NCBI RefSeq assembly: GCF_003947455.1
Contig: NZ_QHJH01000051.1
Location: 1 to 43,509 of the forward strand
Direction of reading: 5' to 3'
Length of the DNA stretch: 43,509 bases
From: Streptomyces sp. WAC 04229
GTDB lineage: Bacteria; Actinomycetota; Actinomycetes; Streptomycetales; Streptomycetaceae
Below are positions 24,744 to 32,581 of the stretch, piece by piece (position 1 is the first letter of the stretch; the number at the start of each line of letters is the position of its first letter). The position numbers and the translations under genes were made by a program. Below the pieces are notes generated by a model. That model ran no database searches. It was not told the origin of the DNA and saw nothing but the letters and a program-made list of their open reading frames with translations.

Positions 24744-25741
24744 GCCGTCCCCGTCGCAGTCCCCGCCCGCGCCGTCCCGGGCGTGGTCGCGGCGCCGCCT
24801 ATCCGGGCGCAGGCGAGTTCGCGGCCGCCCTGGTGGGCGCGGAAGGCGGAGAGGCCGTCGCCGAGCGGGTGCGCCGTGATCGTCACCGGGGCGTCCAGCT
24901 CGCCGAAGGCCGTGAACGCCACGTCGAGCAGTCTCACCCCACCCGCTTGAGGCCGGGAGCCGGCCGTGGCGACCCGGCCGGCCTGCCGGAAGGCCTCCAC
25001 CAGCGCCATACCCGGCACGTGGTCCGACTCGTGGTCGAAGAGCACCGGGTGTTCCGTGTCGAGCCGCAACCACCAACGGTCCGCCCGCAGAGGATCGGCG
25101 TCGATCAGGACATCACGTCGGGAGAGGTGGCCGACGCGGACCGGCTCCAGCGCGACGCGGGCCGGTCCGGGCTCGGACGGGCCCGCCGGTGCGCCCTGTC
25201 CGCCGTGGCGGCGCACCACGGCGTAGCGCCGCGGCTCCATCGGTTCCCAGCACAGCCGTACGCGGCCGAGGCGGCGGTGCCGCACCAGAACGTCGCCCTC
25301 CAGCTCCAGCCGCAGTCGGCGTGCACTGGTGGCGGCGCGGCGGCAGGTGACGTCGAGGCCTACGCCGAGCGGTACGGCGTCCGGGGCGGGCAGGTCCTCG
25401 ACGAGTTCCACGCGTGCCTCACTCAGCACGAAGGGCATGCCGTGCGGGACGCCGAGGAACCGGTGGGACAGGTGGATCGCCGTCTGCCGCACGGTCTCCA
25501 CGAGCAGCACCGGGTCCGCCGCCGGGCCGCCGCGATGTGCGAGGTAGTGGTCACGGTGCCAGGCGGCGGCGACCGCGTAGCGCTCGCCGCCCAGGTGCAT
25601 GGCGTCGGTCAGCAGCACCTCCGCTTCGGACGCCTTGTGGACGGACCTGCGCGGGACCCGTCTGTCGTGGGTCAGCTCCCGCCAGTGCGACTCGGGGCCG
25701 GGCAACCCCGTGTGAACTTCGGCTTCAGGCGTGACGGTCAC
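24737..25741 (-). CDS. AfsA-family hormone synthase (A-factor / MmfL-type, two hotdog repeats)
   Basis: 334 residues from the GTG at 25741. This start is chosen because GGGGAGG lies 9 bases upstream, whereas the ATG at 25759 overlaps that ribosome site and has none of its own. The two AfsA repeats are visible: VPRRSVHKASEAEVLLTDAM with HYLAHRG and VETVRQTAIHLSH, and VGHLSRRDVLIDAD with DHVPGMALVEAFRQAGR. AfsA-type enzymes condense a beta-keto acyl-ACP with dihydroxyacetone phosphate to begin synthesis of gamma-butyrolactones, butenolides or methylenomycin furans. The neighbouring flavoprotein and phosphatase point to an mmfLHP-type product. A perfect receptor operator lies 75 bases upstream. 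Confidence 0.92.
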   Translation of the reverse strand: MTVTPEAEVHTGLPGPESHWRELTHDRRVPRRSVHKASEAEVLLTDAMHLGGERYAVAAAWHRDHYLAHRGGPAADPVLLVETVRQTAIHLSHRFLGVPHGMPFVLSEARVELVEDLPAPDAVPLGVGLDVTCRRAATSARRLRLELEGDVLVRHRRLGRVRLCWEPMEPRRYAVVRRHGGQGAPAGPSEPGPARVALEPVRVGHLSRRDVLIDADPLRADRWWLRLDTEHPVLFDHESDHVPGMALVEAFRQAGRVATAGSRPQAGGVRLLDVAFTAFGELDAPVTITAHPLGDGLSAFRAHQGGRELACARIGGAATTPGTARAGTATGTAC

Positions 25742-25816
25742 GAGTAATTTCCTCCCCATGGTCGCCGCAGCAGCCGCGCGCGGTATCGTCCGGGCACAGC
25801 AAGGGCGAACACCAAA

Positions 25817-25840
25817 AATATACCTTCGGGAAGGTATATT
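25817..25840. promoter_or_regulatory. Perfect autoregulatory element (MARE/ARE) between synthase and receptor genes
   Basis: An 11-bp inverted repeat, AATATACCTTC and GAAGGTATATT, around a GG centre. It sits exactly midway, 75 bases from both divergent starts (25741 and 25915). This is the layout and sequence type of operators bound by gamma-butyrolactone/furan receptors. On either strand the outer arm gives TATATT, a good -10 hexamer, so a bound receptor would cover both promoters. Confidence 0.93.
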
Positions 25841-25914
25841 GCATGGATCGTTTTTGCCACTGCACGTAACCGGAGGCCGCAGCAGGCCGACCAGAGAAGA
25901 CTTCGGGAGCCCCC

Positions 25915-26562
25915 GTGCCAGAGCCGCACAGAACTGCCTTCACCACCAGAAGGATCTCCGCAGCGAGAGCCTCCGATCCCAAGCAGGAACGCTCCGCCGT
26001 GACTCGGGCTCGAGTCCTGATGGGAGCCGCGGAGCTCTTCACCGAAAGGGGATTCCGCCAGACTTCGGTCAAGGATGTCGCCGATCGCGTGGAGATGACC
26101 AAAGGGGCGGTGTACTTCCACTACCCGACCAAGGAGGCCCTGGCCGTCGCGATCGTGGAGGAGCACTACGCGCGCTGGCCGGTACTGCTCGACGAGGTCA
26201 CGGCAGAAGGGCTCGGTCCGATGGCCACCGCCGCACGCATGCTGGAGCGGGCGGCGGCCGCGTTCCAGGACGACGTGATCGTGCAGGCCGGGGCCCGGCT
26301 GCAGATCGAACGTCCCCAGATAGACGCGGAGTTGCCGACGCCGTACGTCGACTGGATCTCCCTCCTGGAGTCGCTGCTGACCATGGCGGGGGAGGCGGGT
26401 GAACTGCGCCCCGGCGTCTGCCCGGACAAGGCCGCGCACGCCCTGGTCTCCGCGTTCTTCGGCTCGCAGCACGTCTCCGACGTCCTCAGTGGCCGCACCG
26501 ACGTGGTGCCGCGCTGGCGGGAGCTGAGCCGCCTGCTCTTCGGTTCGATCCAGGCCGGCTGA
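25915..26562 (+). CDS. Gamma-butyrolactone/furan hormone receptor, ArpA/ScbR/MmfR-like TetR repressor
   Basis: 215 residues from the GTG at 25915 (GGGAG upstream); a GTG at 25999 would remove a ~28-residue non-conserved extension. The HTH is TSVKDVADRVEMTKGAVYFHYPTKEALAVAI, the clear ArpA-group signature. In the ligand domain the conserved tryptophan is present (Trp147 in TPYVDWISLLESLL), matching the ArpA residue essential for hormone binding, and the helix before it reads VQAGARLQIERPQID. It is divergent from the AfsA-type gene across the palindrome, so it probably represses both its own gene and hormone synthesis until the hormone accumulates. Confidence 0.92.
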   Translation: MPEPHRTAFTTRRISAARASDPKQERSAVTRARVLMGAAELFTERGFRQTSVKDVADRVEMTKGAVYFHYPTKEALAVAIVEEHYARWPVLLDEVTAEGLGPMATAARMLERAAAAFQDDVIVQAGARLQIERPQIDAELPTPYVDWISLLESLLTMAGEAGELRPGVCPDKAAHALVSAFFGSQHVSDVLSGRTDVVPRWRELSRLLFGSIQAG

Positions 26563-26592
26563 GCGCGCCCGCGCAGTCCTCGGCCGGTGCGT

Positions 26593-26643
26593 GCCCGGCG
26601 AGTGGCGCACCGTCGCCGTCCAGTGGTGCACCACTCGCCGGGC
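26593..26643. terminator. Bidirectional hairpin terminator between receptor and MFS genes
   Basis: 13-bp perfect arms (26593-26605 with 26631-26643), extended inward by four further pairs after one mismatch. It lies between the convergent receptor gene (stop 26562) and MFS gene (stop 26665). Confidence 0.75.
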
Positions 26644-26664
26644 GCGCTCCTTCGGGTGCGCCCC

Positions 26665-27924
26665 TCAGGCAGGGTCGGTCACTTCGCGCCGGGTGGTGCG
26701 TACGACCAGCCCGCCGACGACCGCAAGGCTCAGCAGGACGATGCCGAAGACCGTGGCGCCGTCGGTCAGGCCCACCGCGTCAGTGAGGTAGCCCGCCGAG
26801 ACGGGCAGGGCACCGGCGGGGATGTAGCCGCCCACGTTGAGCGCGGCGTTGGCCTCGGCCAGACGGTGCGGCGGCACGCTGGAGTTGAGCAGCGACAGGC
26901 CGCCGAGCTGGCCCATGCCCTGTCCCGCACCGGCCAGCAGCGCCGACAGGACGAGGACGGTCACCGTCGCACTGTGTACGGCCACGATCAGCGTGATCAT
27001 GCTCAGTGCGGTGCTCGCCGCGCCGGCCGTGAGGATGGTGCGCCGGCTCAGCCGCTGCACGGCGAACTGAACGCCGGTCGCCGCGAGGAACATCACGAAC
27101 GCCATGGCGCCGGCGACGATCCGGCTGGTGGTGCCGAGCAGCCCGGACAGGAGCGAGGGGCCGAGCGAGAGCACGAACGACGTGGCGGTGATGCCGGGGG
27201 CGAACACCGCGATCCCCAGGGCGAGCTGACGCCCGTTGCCGCGCGGCACGCCGGGTACTCGCACCCAGGCGCCGGTCCGCGCCTGGGGACGGGACACCGG
27301 CATGCGCAGCACCGCGAGCACCGCCGTGGCGAGGAGTGCGGCCTCGACGGCGAAGACGGTCACGGTCGGGGCGGGTGCCACCTCGGAGAGCACTCCGGCG
27401 ACCAGGGGGCCCAGGCCGGCGCCGAAGACCATCGCGCAGGACGCGAGCAGTGCGGCGATCCGCTTGCGCTCGGGTCCTGCGACATCGGTGACGGCGGCCA
27501 TGCCCGCCGAGACGACGGCACCCACCGCGATGCCGGTGAACAGCCGGGCCGTGATCAGCGCGGCCACGCTGTCGGCGGTCGCGAAGATCAGGCAGGCGGC
27601 GAGGGCGAGCCCGAGCGCGGGCAGCAGGACGGGCTTGCGGCCGAGCCGGTCGGACACCACGCCGGAGACGAGCAGCGAGCCGATGAGTCCGACGATGTAG
27701 AAGGCGAACACCACGGTCAGGGTGCCCTTGGAGAACCCGATGTCCCGCTGCCACAGCACGTACAGCGGAGTCGCCGCGTTGGAGAGGACGAAGACGGCGG
27801 TGACCGGCCAGGCGGCCAGCCACACCCACCACAGGGGCACGCCGGGCCGCGTGCCGGCTTGCCGGTCGTCCGTGTTCCGCCTCCCCTCGGCGACCTGGAC
27901 GGACGTGCTTCGGGCCTTGGGCAT
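26665..27924 (-). CDS. MFS transporter (drug/metabolite exporter type)
   Basis: 419 residues with about 12 membrane segments. The ATG at 27924 follows GGGAGGAA. The conserved MFS loop-2/3 motif is visible as GVVSDRLGRKPVLLPALGL, and the segment GLIGSLLVSG precedes it. The central cytoplasmic loop follows RMPVSRPQARTGAW. This is the DHA1-like exporter type seen beside many secondary-metabolite genes. It is divergent from an ArsR-type regulator with which it shares twin palindromes, so it is probably de-repressed by a small ligand. It might export the product of the adjacent cluster. Confidence 0.88.
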   Translation of the reverse strand: MPKARSTSVQVAEGRRNTDDRQAGTRPGVPLWWVWLAAWPVTAVFVLSNAATPLYVLWQRDIGFSKGTLTVVFAFYIVGLIGSLLVSGVVSDRLGRKPVLLPALGLALAACLIFATADSVAALITARLFTGIAVGAVVSAGMAAVTDVAGPERKRIAALLASCAMVFGAGLGPLVAGVLSEVAPAPTVTVFAVEAALLATAVLAVLRMPVSRPQARTGAWVRVPGVPRGNGRQLALGIAVFAPGITATSFVLSLGPSLLSGLLGTTSRIVAGAMAFVMFLAATGVQFAVQRLSRRTILTAGAASTALSMITLIVAVHSATVTVLVLSALLAGAGQGMGQLGGLSLLNSSVPPHRLAEANAALNVGGYIPAGALPVSAGYLTDAVGLTDGATVFGIVLLSLAVVGGLVVRTTRREVTDPA

Positions 27925-27962
27925 GGCAGTTCCTCCCGATCATTGCTGCCGGCTCGCCAGCA

Positions 27963-28008
27963 GTACGACTTCAGTCGAACTTAGCATGCAGTACGATTGA
28001 AGTCGTAC
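27963..28008. promoter_or_regulatory. Twin 18-bp operators of the ArsR/MFS divergon
   Basis: Two copies of one 18-bp element face each other: site 1 at 27963-27980 (minus strand GTTCGACTGAAGTCGTAC) and site 2 at 27991-28008 (GTACGATTGAAGTCGTAC), identical at 16 of 18 positions, centres 28 bases apart. They lie between the divergent starts, 38 bases upstream of the MFS ATG and 28 bases upstream of the regulator ATG. Confidence 0.8.
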
Positions 28009-28036
28009 ATAGGAATCGCGTTATGAGGACCTGCCT

Positions 28037-28414
28037 ATGCCCGAGCCCACGGCCCCCGCGCCGGCTGTCAGAGTGCTTCCCGAGCCGCCCGACCTGCCCG
28101 CACCTCTCCCCGAGCCGCCCGTGGAGGAGCTGCGCCTGGAGATCGTCCTCGGTGCGCTCAGCGACCCCTTGCGTCTGACGATCGTCCGCAGACTTCTGCT
28201 CGAGTCCGAGGAGTTCGACCACACCTGCGGCTGGTTCGGCTTCGACCGGCCGAAGTCGTCGCTGACCCACCACTTCAAGGCGCTCCGCGAGGCCGGGGTC
28301 ACACGCCAGCGCCAGTACGGTCTGGAACGCCGCAGCCACGTACGCGTCGCCGACCTCGAGGCCCGCTTCCCCGGACTCCTCGACCTGGTCGTGGCCTGGC
28401 GTCCGCGGGACTGA
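28037..28414 (+). CDS. ArsR-type winged-helix regulator of the MFS gene
   Basis: 125 residues. A Pro-rich N-terminal tail of ~28 residues precedes the winged-helix core: LEIVLGALSDPLRLTIVRRLL, then the recognition helix KSSLTHHFKALREAGVTRQ and wing QYGLERRSHVRVADLEARF. Only one cysteine is present, so a thiol-based metal site of the ArsR/SmtB kind is unlikely. Regulators of this subtype usually sit beside an MFS gene and respond to organic ligands. The ATG at 28037 follows GAGGACC. Confidence 0.85.
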   Translation: MPEPTAPAPAVRVLPEPPDLPAPLPEPPVEELRLEIVLGALSDPLRLTIVRRLLLESEEFDHTCGWFGFDRPKSSLTHHFKALREAGVTRQRQYGLERRSHVRVADLEARFPGLLDLVVAWRPRD

Positions 28415-28432
28415 CGAAGCGGACGGCCCGGC

Positions 28433-28476
28433 CTGGGTCTGCTGTCCGGGGTCTGCTGTCCTGGGTCTGCTGTCCG
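28433..28476. repeat. Three tandem copies of a ~15-bp unit
   Basis: GGGTCTGCTGTCC occurs three times in succession with CTG or CGG spacers, directly after the ArsR-type gene. It is non-coding and of unknown function; slipped-strand duplication is the simplest explanation. Confidence 0.75.
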
Positions 28477-28626
28477 GGCGGATCCGGTGGGCGCGTCGCG
28501 GGGTGCGGCCGGAGGTGGCGGGGTCGAGGTGGCGGGTCCGTGGCGGCTGTGCGGAGCGCGACCTGTCGGGATCGCGCGCTGTGCGGGCGCCTGCACGCCG
28601 CCGGACAGGCGGCCGCGGGCGTCGCC

Positions 28627-28706
28627 GGCCGAACCGGCGTCCCCGGGCCGGGATGCCCGCCGATCCGGCCGAACCGGCGTCCTCGGGCCGGGGTGCCCGC
28701 CGATCG
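28627..28706. repeat. Direct tandem repeat of 40 bp
   Basis: Copies at 28627-28666 and 28667-28706 are identical at 37 of 40 positions and directly abut. Each contains short internal inverted repeats such as GGCCGAACCGGC. They lie in the spacer between ArsR and TPR genes. Confidence 0.85.
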
Positions 28707-28770
28707 TGGCGCGGGCCCCCTCCCGCGCACAGGCGCCCGGACGGGGGTGCCCGTGGCGTCCGGGCCGGCG

Positions 28771-29559
28771 TCAGGCCGTCGCCGCGTCCGGGGCCGGCGG
28801 GGTGAGGTGCTGGGCCAGCCAGGTCGGTACGCCGCCCAGCAGCCGGAACAGCCGTCGGGCCTCCTCCCGCAGCCGGGACGCCTCCGGTTCGCTCTCCGCG
28901 TCCGCGAGGGACGCCAGCGCGGGCGCCGTGCCGACGAGGTACCCCAGCTCCTCGCGGATCCGCAGGGACTCGGCGAAGCCGTGCCGCGCCTCGGCCAACT
29001 CGCCCTCCCGCAGGGCGAGTCCGGCCAGATGGCGCCAGGTGAAGGACAGTAGCAGCGGCTGCCCGTGCGCGGTCGCCCCGGCGTGCGCGCGCCGGTACGC
29101 GGCGCGGGCGGACTGCGGTGAGCGGCTCAGGTTCTCCGCGAGCAGTCCGCGCCGGAAGTCCAGCAGCGGCCGCCCGCCGGCCCCCGGCGCGATGAGCGCC
29201 GCCGCCCGGCCGAGCGCGGCCCGCGCCTCGTCGGCCCGGTCGCGCACCTGGTGCACGGTGGCCGCGTAGGCGAGTTGCCCGCGTTCACAGGCGGCGGCCC
29301 CGCGCTCGTCGTCGCTGTGGGCCAGCGCCTCCGCGGTGCGCAGCGCGTCCTCGGCCTCCGCCCAGCCCTGCTCGGTGTACAGGCACCGCTCCACCAGCAG
29401 TGCGGTCCGCTGCAGGGCGGTGGCCGCGGTGACCGGCTCCAGCAGGGCCGCCGCGTCCGCCCAGCAGGCGCGCGAGCGCAACCGCCATACCGCGGTCTGG
29501 AGCGGATCGTCACCCTCGGTCGTTCCCCAACCAGAACCAGCCATGGCGGAATGCGCCAC
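28771..29559 (-). CDS. TPR-type helical repeat protein of unknown function
   Basis: 262 residues from the GTG at 29559, chosen because GGGGAGGG lies just upstream, while the ATG at 29544 has no ribosome site. The protein consists of helical pairs with TPR-like spacing: CLYTEQGWAEAEDALRTAEAL, CERGQLAYAATVHQVRDRAD, LRHLAGLALREGELAEARHG-like segments (read as TWRHLAGLALREGELAEARH) and EEARRLFRLLGGVPTWL. No catalytic motif is seen. Such proteins mediate protein contacts, and in Streptomyces many are stand-alone. The neighbouring PucR gene is co-oriented but 160 bases away. Confidence 0.72.
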   Translation of the reverse strand: MAHSAMAGSGWGTTEGDDPLQTAVWRLRSRACWADAAALLEPVTAATALQRTALLVERCLYTEQGWAEAEDALRTAEALAHSDDERGAAACERGQLAYAATVHQVRDRADEARAALGRAAALIAPGAGGRPLLDFRRGLLAENLSRSPQSARAAYRRAHAGATAHGQPLLLSFTWRHLAGLALREGELAEARHGFAESLRIREELGYLVGTAPALASLADAESEPEASRLREEARRLFRLLGGVPTWLAQHLTPPAPDAATA

Positions 29560-29720
29560 GTCGCCCTCCCCTTAGCACGCCATCGAGCTCTCGAGTGGTG
29601 GCCGCATCTCAGCACGGATCCGGCGGCCCGGCCAAGGGGATGGGTGAAAGATTTCACAAAGTCGTGGGACTTCCCGCGCCCGAGGTTTGAGGATGCCCCG
29701 GGCCCGAAAGTGCCCGCGCC

Positions 29721-31403
29721 TCAGCTCATCCGCAGTGCGAGGAAGAAATCCAGCTTGTCCTCCAGGCGCGACAGGTCACGCCCCGTCAACTGCTCGATCC
29801 GCCCGACGCGGTAGCGCAACGTGTTGACGTGCAGGTGGAGCCGGTTCGCGCAGCGTGTCCAGGAGCCGTCGCTGTCGAGGAACGCCTCAAGCGTCGGGAT
29901 CAGCTCGGCGCGGTGGCGGCGGTCGTAGTCGCGCAGCGGGTCGAGCAGCCGCGCGGTGAAGGCGCGCCGTACGTCGTCGGGGACGAAGGGGAGCAGCAGC
30001 ACGTGCGAGGCCAGTTCCTGGTGGCCCGCCGCGCAGACCCGGCCGGGCCGCGCCGCGGCCACCCGCCGTGCGTGCCGGGCCTCCTCCAGCGCCCCGCGCA
30101 GCCCCTCAGCCGAGTGCACGGCCGCGCTGACGCCGAGCGTGACCCGCCCGTCCCCGTCCAGCCCCGCGGACAGCGGCTCCCGTACGGACTCCAGCAGCGC
30201 GTCCGCGAGGACGCCGGTCTCGGAGCCGTCGTGCTCGGTGGCGACGGCCGGCAGCGGTACGAGGGCCACGGCCTCGTCACCGGTGTGCGCCACGGCGATG
30301 CGGTCGGAGTGCTCGGGGCCCGTGGCGTGCGGGTCGACGAGGATCTCCTCCAGCAGCGACTGGGCGACCGGGCCGGTCTCCGTCGTGCCGTCCTCCCACT
30401 CGACGCGGGCCACCACGACCTGCCAGTGCGGGGCGGCGCCGAGTCCGGGCAGCAGCACCGGCGCCGCCACCCGCAGCCGGGCCGCGATCTCGGCGGGCGC
30501 GGCGCCCGTCTGCACCAGTTCCAGGACCTCCTGCGCCAGCCGCCGCCGCACCGTGCGGGCCGCGTCCCGCCGGTCCCGCTCGACCGCGATCAGCTGCGTG
30601 ACCCCGTACAGGAGGTCGAGCCGCTCCTCGGCCCAGTCCCCGGCGTCCGCCTCCACCACGAGGAGCCAGTCCGACAGCACCGTCTCCCGCACCTCCCGGG
30701 ACACACCCACCGCCTGCGGGGCGCGGGCGCCGGCCCGCACCGGGAAGACGCTGTACGTGCTGCCCGCCGCCTGCACCCGGTGGGGTGCGCGCCGCCCCGC
30801 GCGGGTGGCGGCCAGGTGCTCCGCCGCCAGCCGCGCGCACACCTCGGCGGGGAGCGCGGGGCCCGCCGCCTTCGAGCCCGCGACCGGCCGCCCGGTCGGC
30901 GACAGCACCCAGGCCCGCAGGTCCAGGTCGGAGCCGAGCAGGTCGAGCACCACGTCGGGGCCGCCGCCCGCGGGTCCCGAGGTCATCATCCGGCGGTGCC
31001 GGTCCACCACGGCCGCGAGGTCACCGGCCCGCTCGCCCGAGACCTGCCGGACGACGTGCTCGGTGATGGTCGCGAAGGCCACCGACTCGTGCACCGCGAA
31101 CAGCGGCAGCCGGTGCCGCACGCAGGCCAGCACCAGGTCCTCCGGCACGCTCCCCAGTTCCGCCTCACCGGCGGCCAGGGCGCTCACCCCGGACTGCACC
31201 AGCAGGCGCACGAAGGGTTCGGAGTCGTCGGCGTCCCGTCGCCAGGCCAGGCCGGTCAGCACCAGCTCACCGCCCGAGAGGTAGCGGCTGGGGTCCCGCA
31301 GGTCGGTGGTCATCACGCCGCGGACCGATCGGTCCAGCTCGTCCTCGCCGCCGAGCAGCTTGAGGCCCAGCGCGTCGGTGTCCAGCAGTGCGCGCAGCCG
31401 CAT
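29721..31403 (-). CDS. PucR-family transcriptional regulator of purine catabolism
   Basis: 560 residues from the ATG at 31403 (weak GACGAGA ribosome site). The N-terminal PucR domain begins LRALLDTDALGLKLLGGEDELDR and contains LSGGELVLTGLAW and LPLFAVHESVAFATI. A central GGDEF-like/PucR region follows (RVTLGVSAAVHSAEGLRGALEEARHA). The C-terminal HTH_30 domain reads LEAFLDSDGSWTRCANRLHLHVNTLRYRVGRIEQLTG. PucR activates or represses purine-degradation genes. It is divergent from the xanthine dehydrogenase operon across 287 bases, so control of that operon is expected. Confidence 0.9.
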   Translation of the reverse strand: MRLRALLDTDALGLKLLGGEDELDRSVRGVMTTDLRDPSRYLSGGELVLTGLAWRRDADDSEPFVRLLVQSGVSALAAGEAELGSVPEDLVLACVRHRLPLFAVHESVAFATITEHVVRQVSGERAGDLAAVVDRHRRMMTSGPAGGGPDVVLDLLGSDLDLRAWVLSPTGRPVAGSKAAGPALPAEVCARLAAEHLAATRAGRRAPHRVQAAGSTYSVFPVRAGARAPQAVGVSREVRETVLSDWLLVVEADAGDWAEERLDLLYGVTQLIAVERDRRDAARTVRRRLAQEVLELVQTGAAPAEIAARLRVAAPVLLPGLGAAPHWQVVVARVEWEDGTTETGPVAQSLLEEILVDPHATGPEHSDRIAVAHTGDEAVALVPLPAVATEHDGSETGVLADALLESVREPLSAGLDGDGRVTLGVSAAVHSAEGLRGALEEARHARRVAAARPGRVCAAGHQELASHVLLLPFVPDDVRRAFTARLLDPLRDYDRRHRAELIPTLEAFLDSDGSWTRCANRLHLHVNTLRYRVGRIEQLTGRDLSRLEDKLDFFLALRMS

Positions 31404-31640
31404 TCTCGTCGCCGCCGATCTTTGTCTCGAAGTGTTCCAGGTCACGCGGCTGTGGCGCGCGTTTCCGGAGGAAAGCGAGGAGGTTACTGAGGACCTCCTT
31501 TCATACGAATCTACAAGATGCCTGCCCTGGCCAGCCAACTCCTTCATGGTTTCTGCGACTGACCCCGGTGGAGCACAGGACGGTGTACTGAGGCCAATCC
31601 ACGTGAACAGCACATGAACGAGCCGGGCCCGCCGCACACG

Positions 31641-31653
31641 GATTGGCTCAATC
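31641..31653. promoter_or_regulatory. Short inverted repeat in the xdh promoter region
   Basis: GATTG-GCT-CAATC lies 38 bases before the first xdh gene in the PucR/xdh divergent region. It could be part of a regulator site, but it is short. Confidence 0.3.
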
Positions 31654-31690
31654 TGTACGCCCCACAAGTAGACGAAGAAGAGAGCCGGTC

Positions 31691-32581
31691 ATGGACTTCC
31701 TTCGCCCCGCCAGCTGGGAGGAGGCGCTCGCCGCCAAGGCCGAGCACCCCACCGCTGTGCCGATCGCGGGTGGCACCGACGTGATGGTCGAGATCAACTT
31801 CGACCACCGCCGGCCCGAGTACCTCATGGACCTCAACCGCATCGGCGACCTCCTCGAGTGGGAGGTCGGCGAGGACTCCGTACGGCTCGGCGCCTCCGTG
31901 CCCTACACCAGGATCATGGAGAACCTGAGCGCCGAGCTGCCGGGTCTCGCCCTCGCCTCGCACACGGTCGCCTCCCCGCAGATCCGTAACCGCGGCGGCG
32001 TGGGCGGGAACCTCGGCACCGCCTCCCCGGCCGGCGACGCCCACCCGGCGCTGCTCGCCGCCGGAGCCGAGGTCGAGGCCGAGTCGGTGCGCGGCAGGCG
32101 CCTGATCCCGATCGACCAGTTCTACACGGGCGTCAAGCGCAACGCCCTGGAGCCCGACGAGCTGATCCGTGCCGTGCACGTGAAGAAGGCCGACGGACCC
32201 CAGCAGTTCTCGAAGGTCGGCACCCGCAACGCCATGGTCATCGCCGTGTGCGCCTTCGGCCTCGCCCTGCACCCCGAGACCCGCACCGTGCGCACCGGCA
32301 TCGGCTCGGCCGCCCCCACCCCCGTGCGGGCCAAGGCGGCCGAGGAGTTCCTGAACGCGGCGCTCGACGAGGGCGGCTTCTGGGACAGCGGCAAGATCAT
32401 CACCCCGTCGGTCGCCAAGCAGTTCGCCGAGCTGTGCTCCGGCGCCTGCAACCCGATCGACGACGTCCGCGGCACCGCGAACTACCGCCGCCACGCCGTC
32501 GGCGTCATGGCCCGCCGGACGCTGACCTGGACCTGGGAGTCGTACCGCGGCACCCGCAACGCCACGGAGGGAGCTGCGTAA
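31691..32581 (+). CDS. xdhB: Xanthine dehydrogenase FAD-binding subunit
   Basis: 296 residues from the ATG at 31691. The CO-dehydrogenase-flavoprotein fold is shown by AVPIAGGTDVMVEIN (FAD pyrophosphate loop) and by ASPQIRNRGGVGGNLGTASPAGD, which holds the isoalloxazine-binding region. The CODH-type C-terminal domain follows with RTVRTGIGSAAPTPVRAKAAEEFL. This subunit passes electrons from the [2Fe-2S] clusters to NAD+. The TAA stop overlaps the next ATG by one base, so the three subunits are translationally coupled. Confidence 0.92.
   Translation: MDFLRPASWEEALAAKAEHPTAVPIAGGTDVMVEINFDHRRPEYLMDLNRIGDLLEWEVGEDSVRLGASVPYTRIMENLSAELPGLALASHTVASPQIRNRGGVGGNLGTASPAGDAHPALLAAGAEVEAESVRGRRLIPIDQFYTGVKRNALEPDELIRAVHVKKADGPQQFSKVGTRNAMVIAVCAFGLALHPETRTVRTGIGSAAPTPVRAKAAEEFLNAALDEGGFWDSGKIITPSVAKQFAELCSGACNPIDDVRGTANYRRHAVGVMARRTLTWTWESYRGTRNATEGAA

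Larger units (their letters stand above)
28415..28770. other. Gene-free spacer with tandem repeats
   Basis: 356 bases without a supportable gene, between the ArsR-type gene and the 3' end of the TPR gene. It is very GC-rich and contains two direct-repeat arrays annotated separately. No promoter or hairpin stands out. Confidence 0.6.

Noticed and set aside
25741..25759. ATG at 25759 as the start of the AfsA-type gene
   Set aside because: The GGGGAGG sequence lies inside codons 2-3 of that longer frame and is correctly spaced for the GTG at 25741; the ATG has no ribosome site.
28433..28706. A CRISPR-like array
   Set aside because: The repeats abut without unique spacers, only two or three copies occur, and there are no cas genes.
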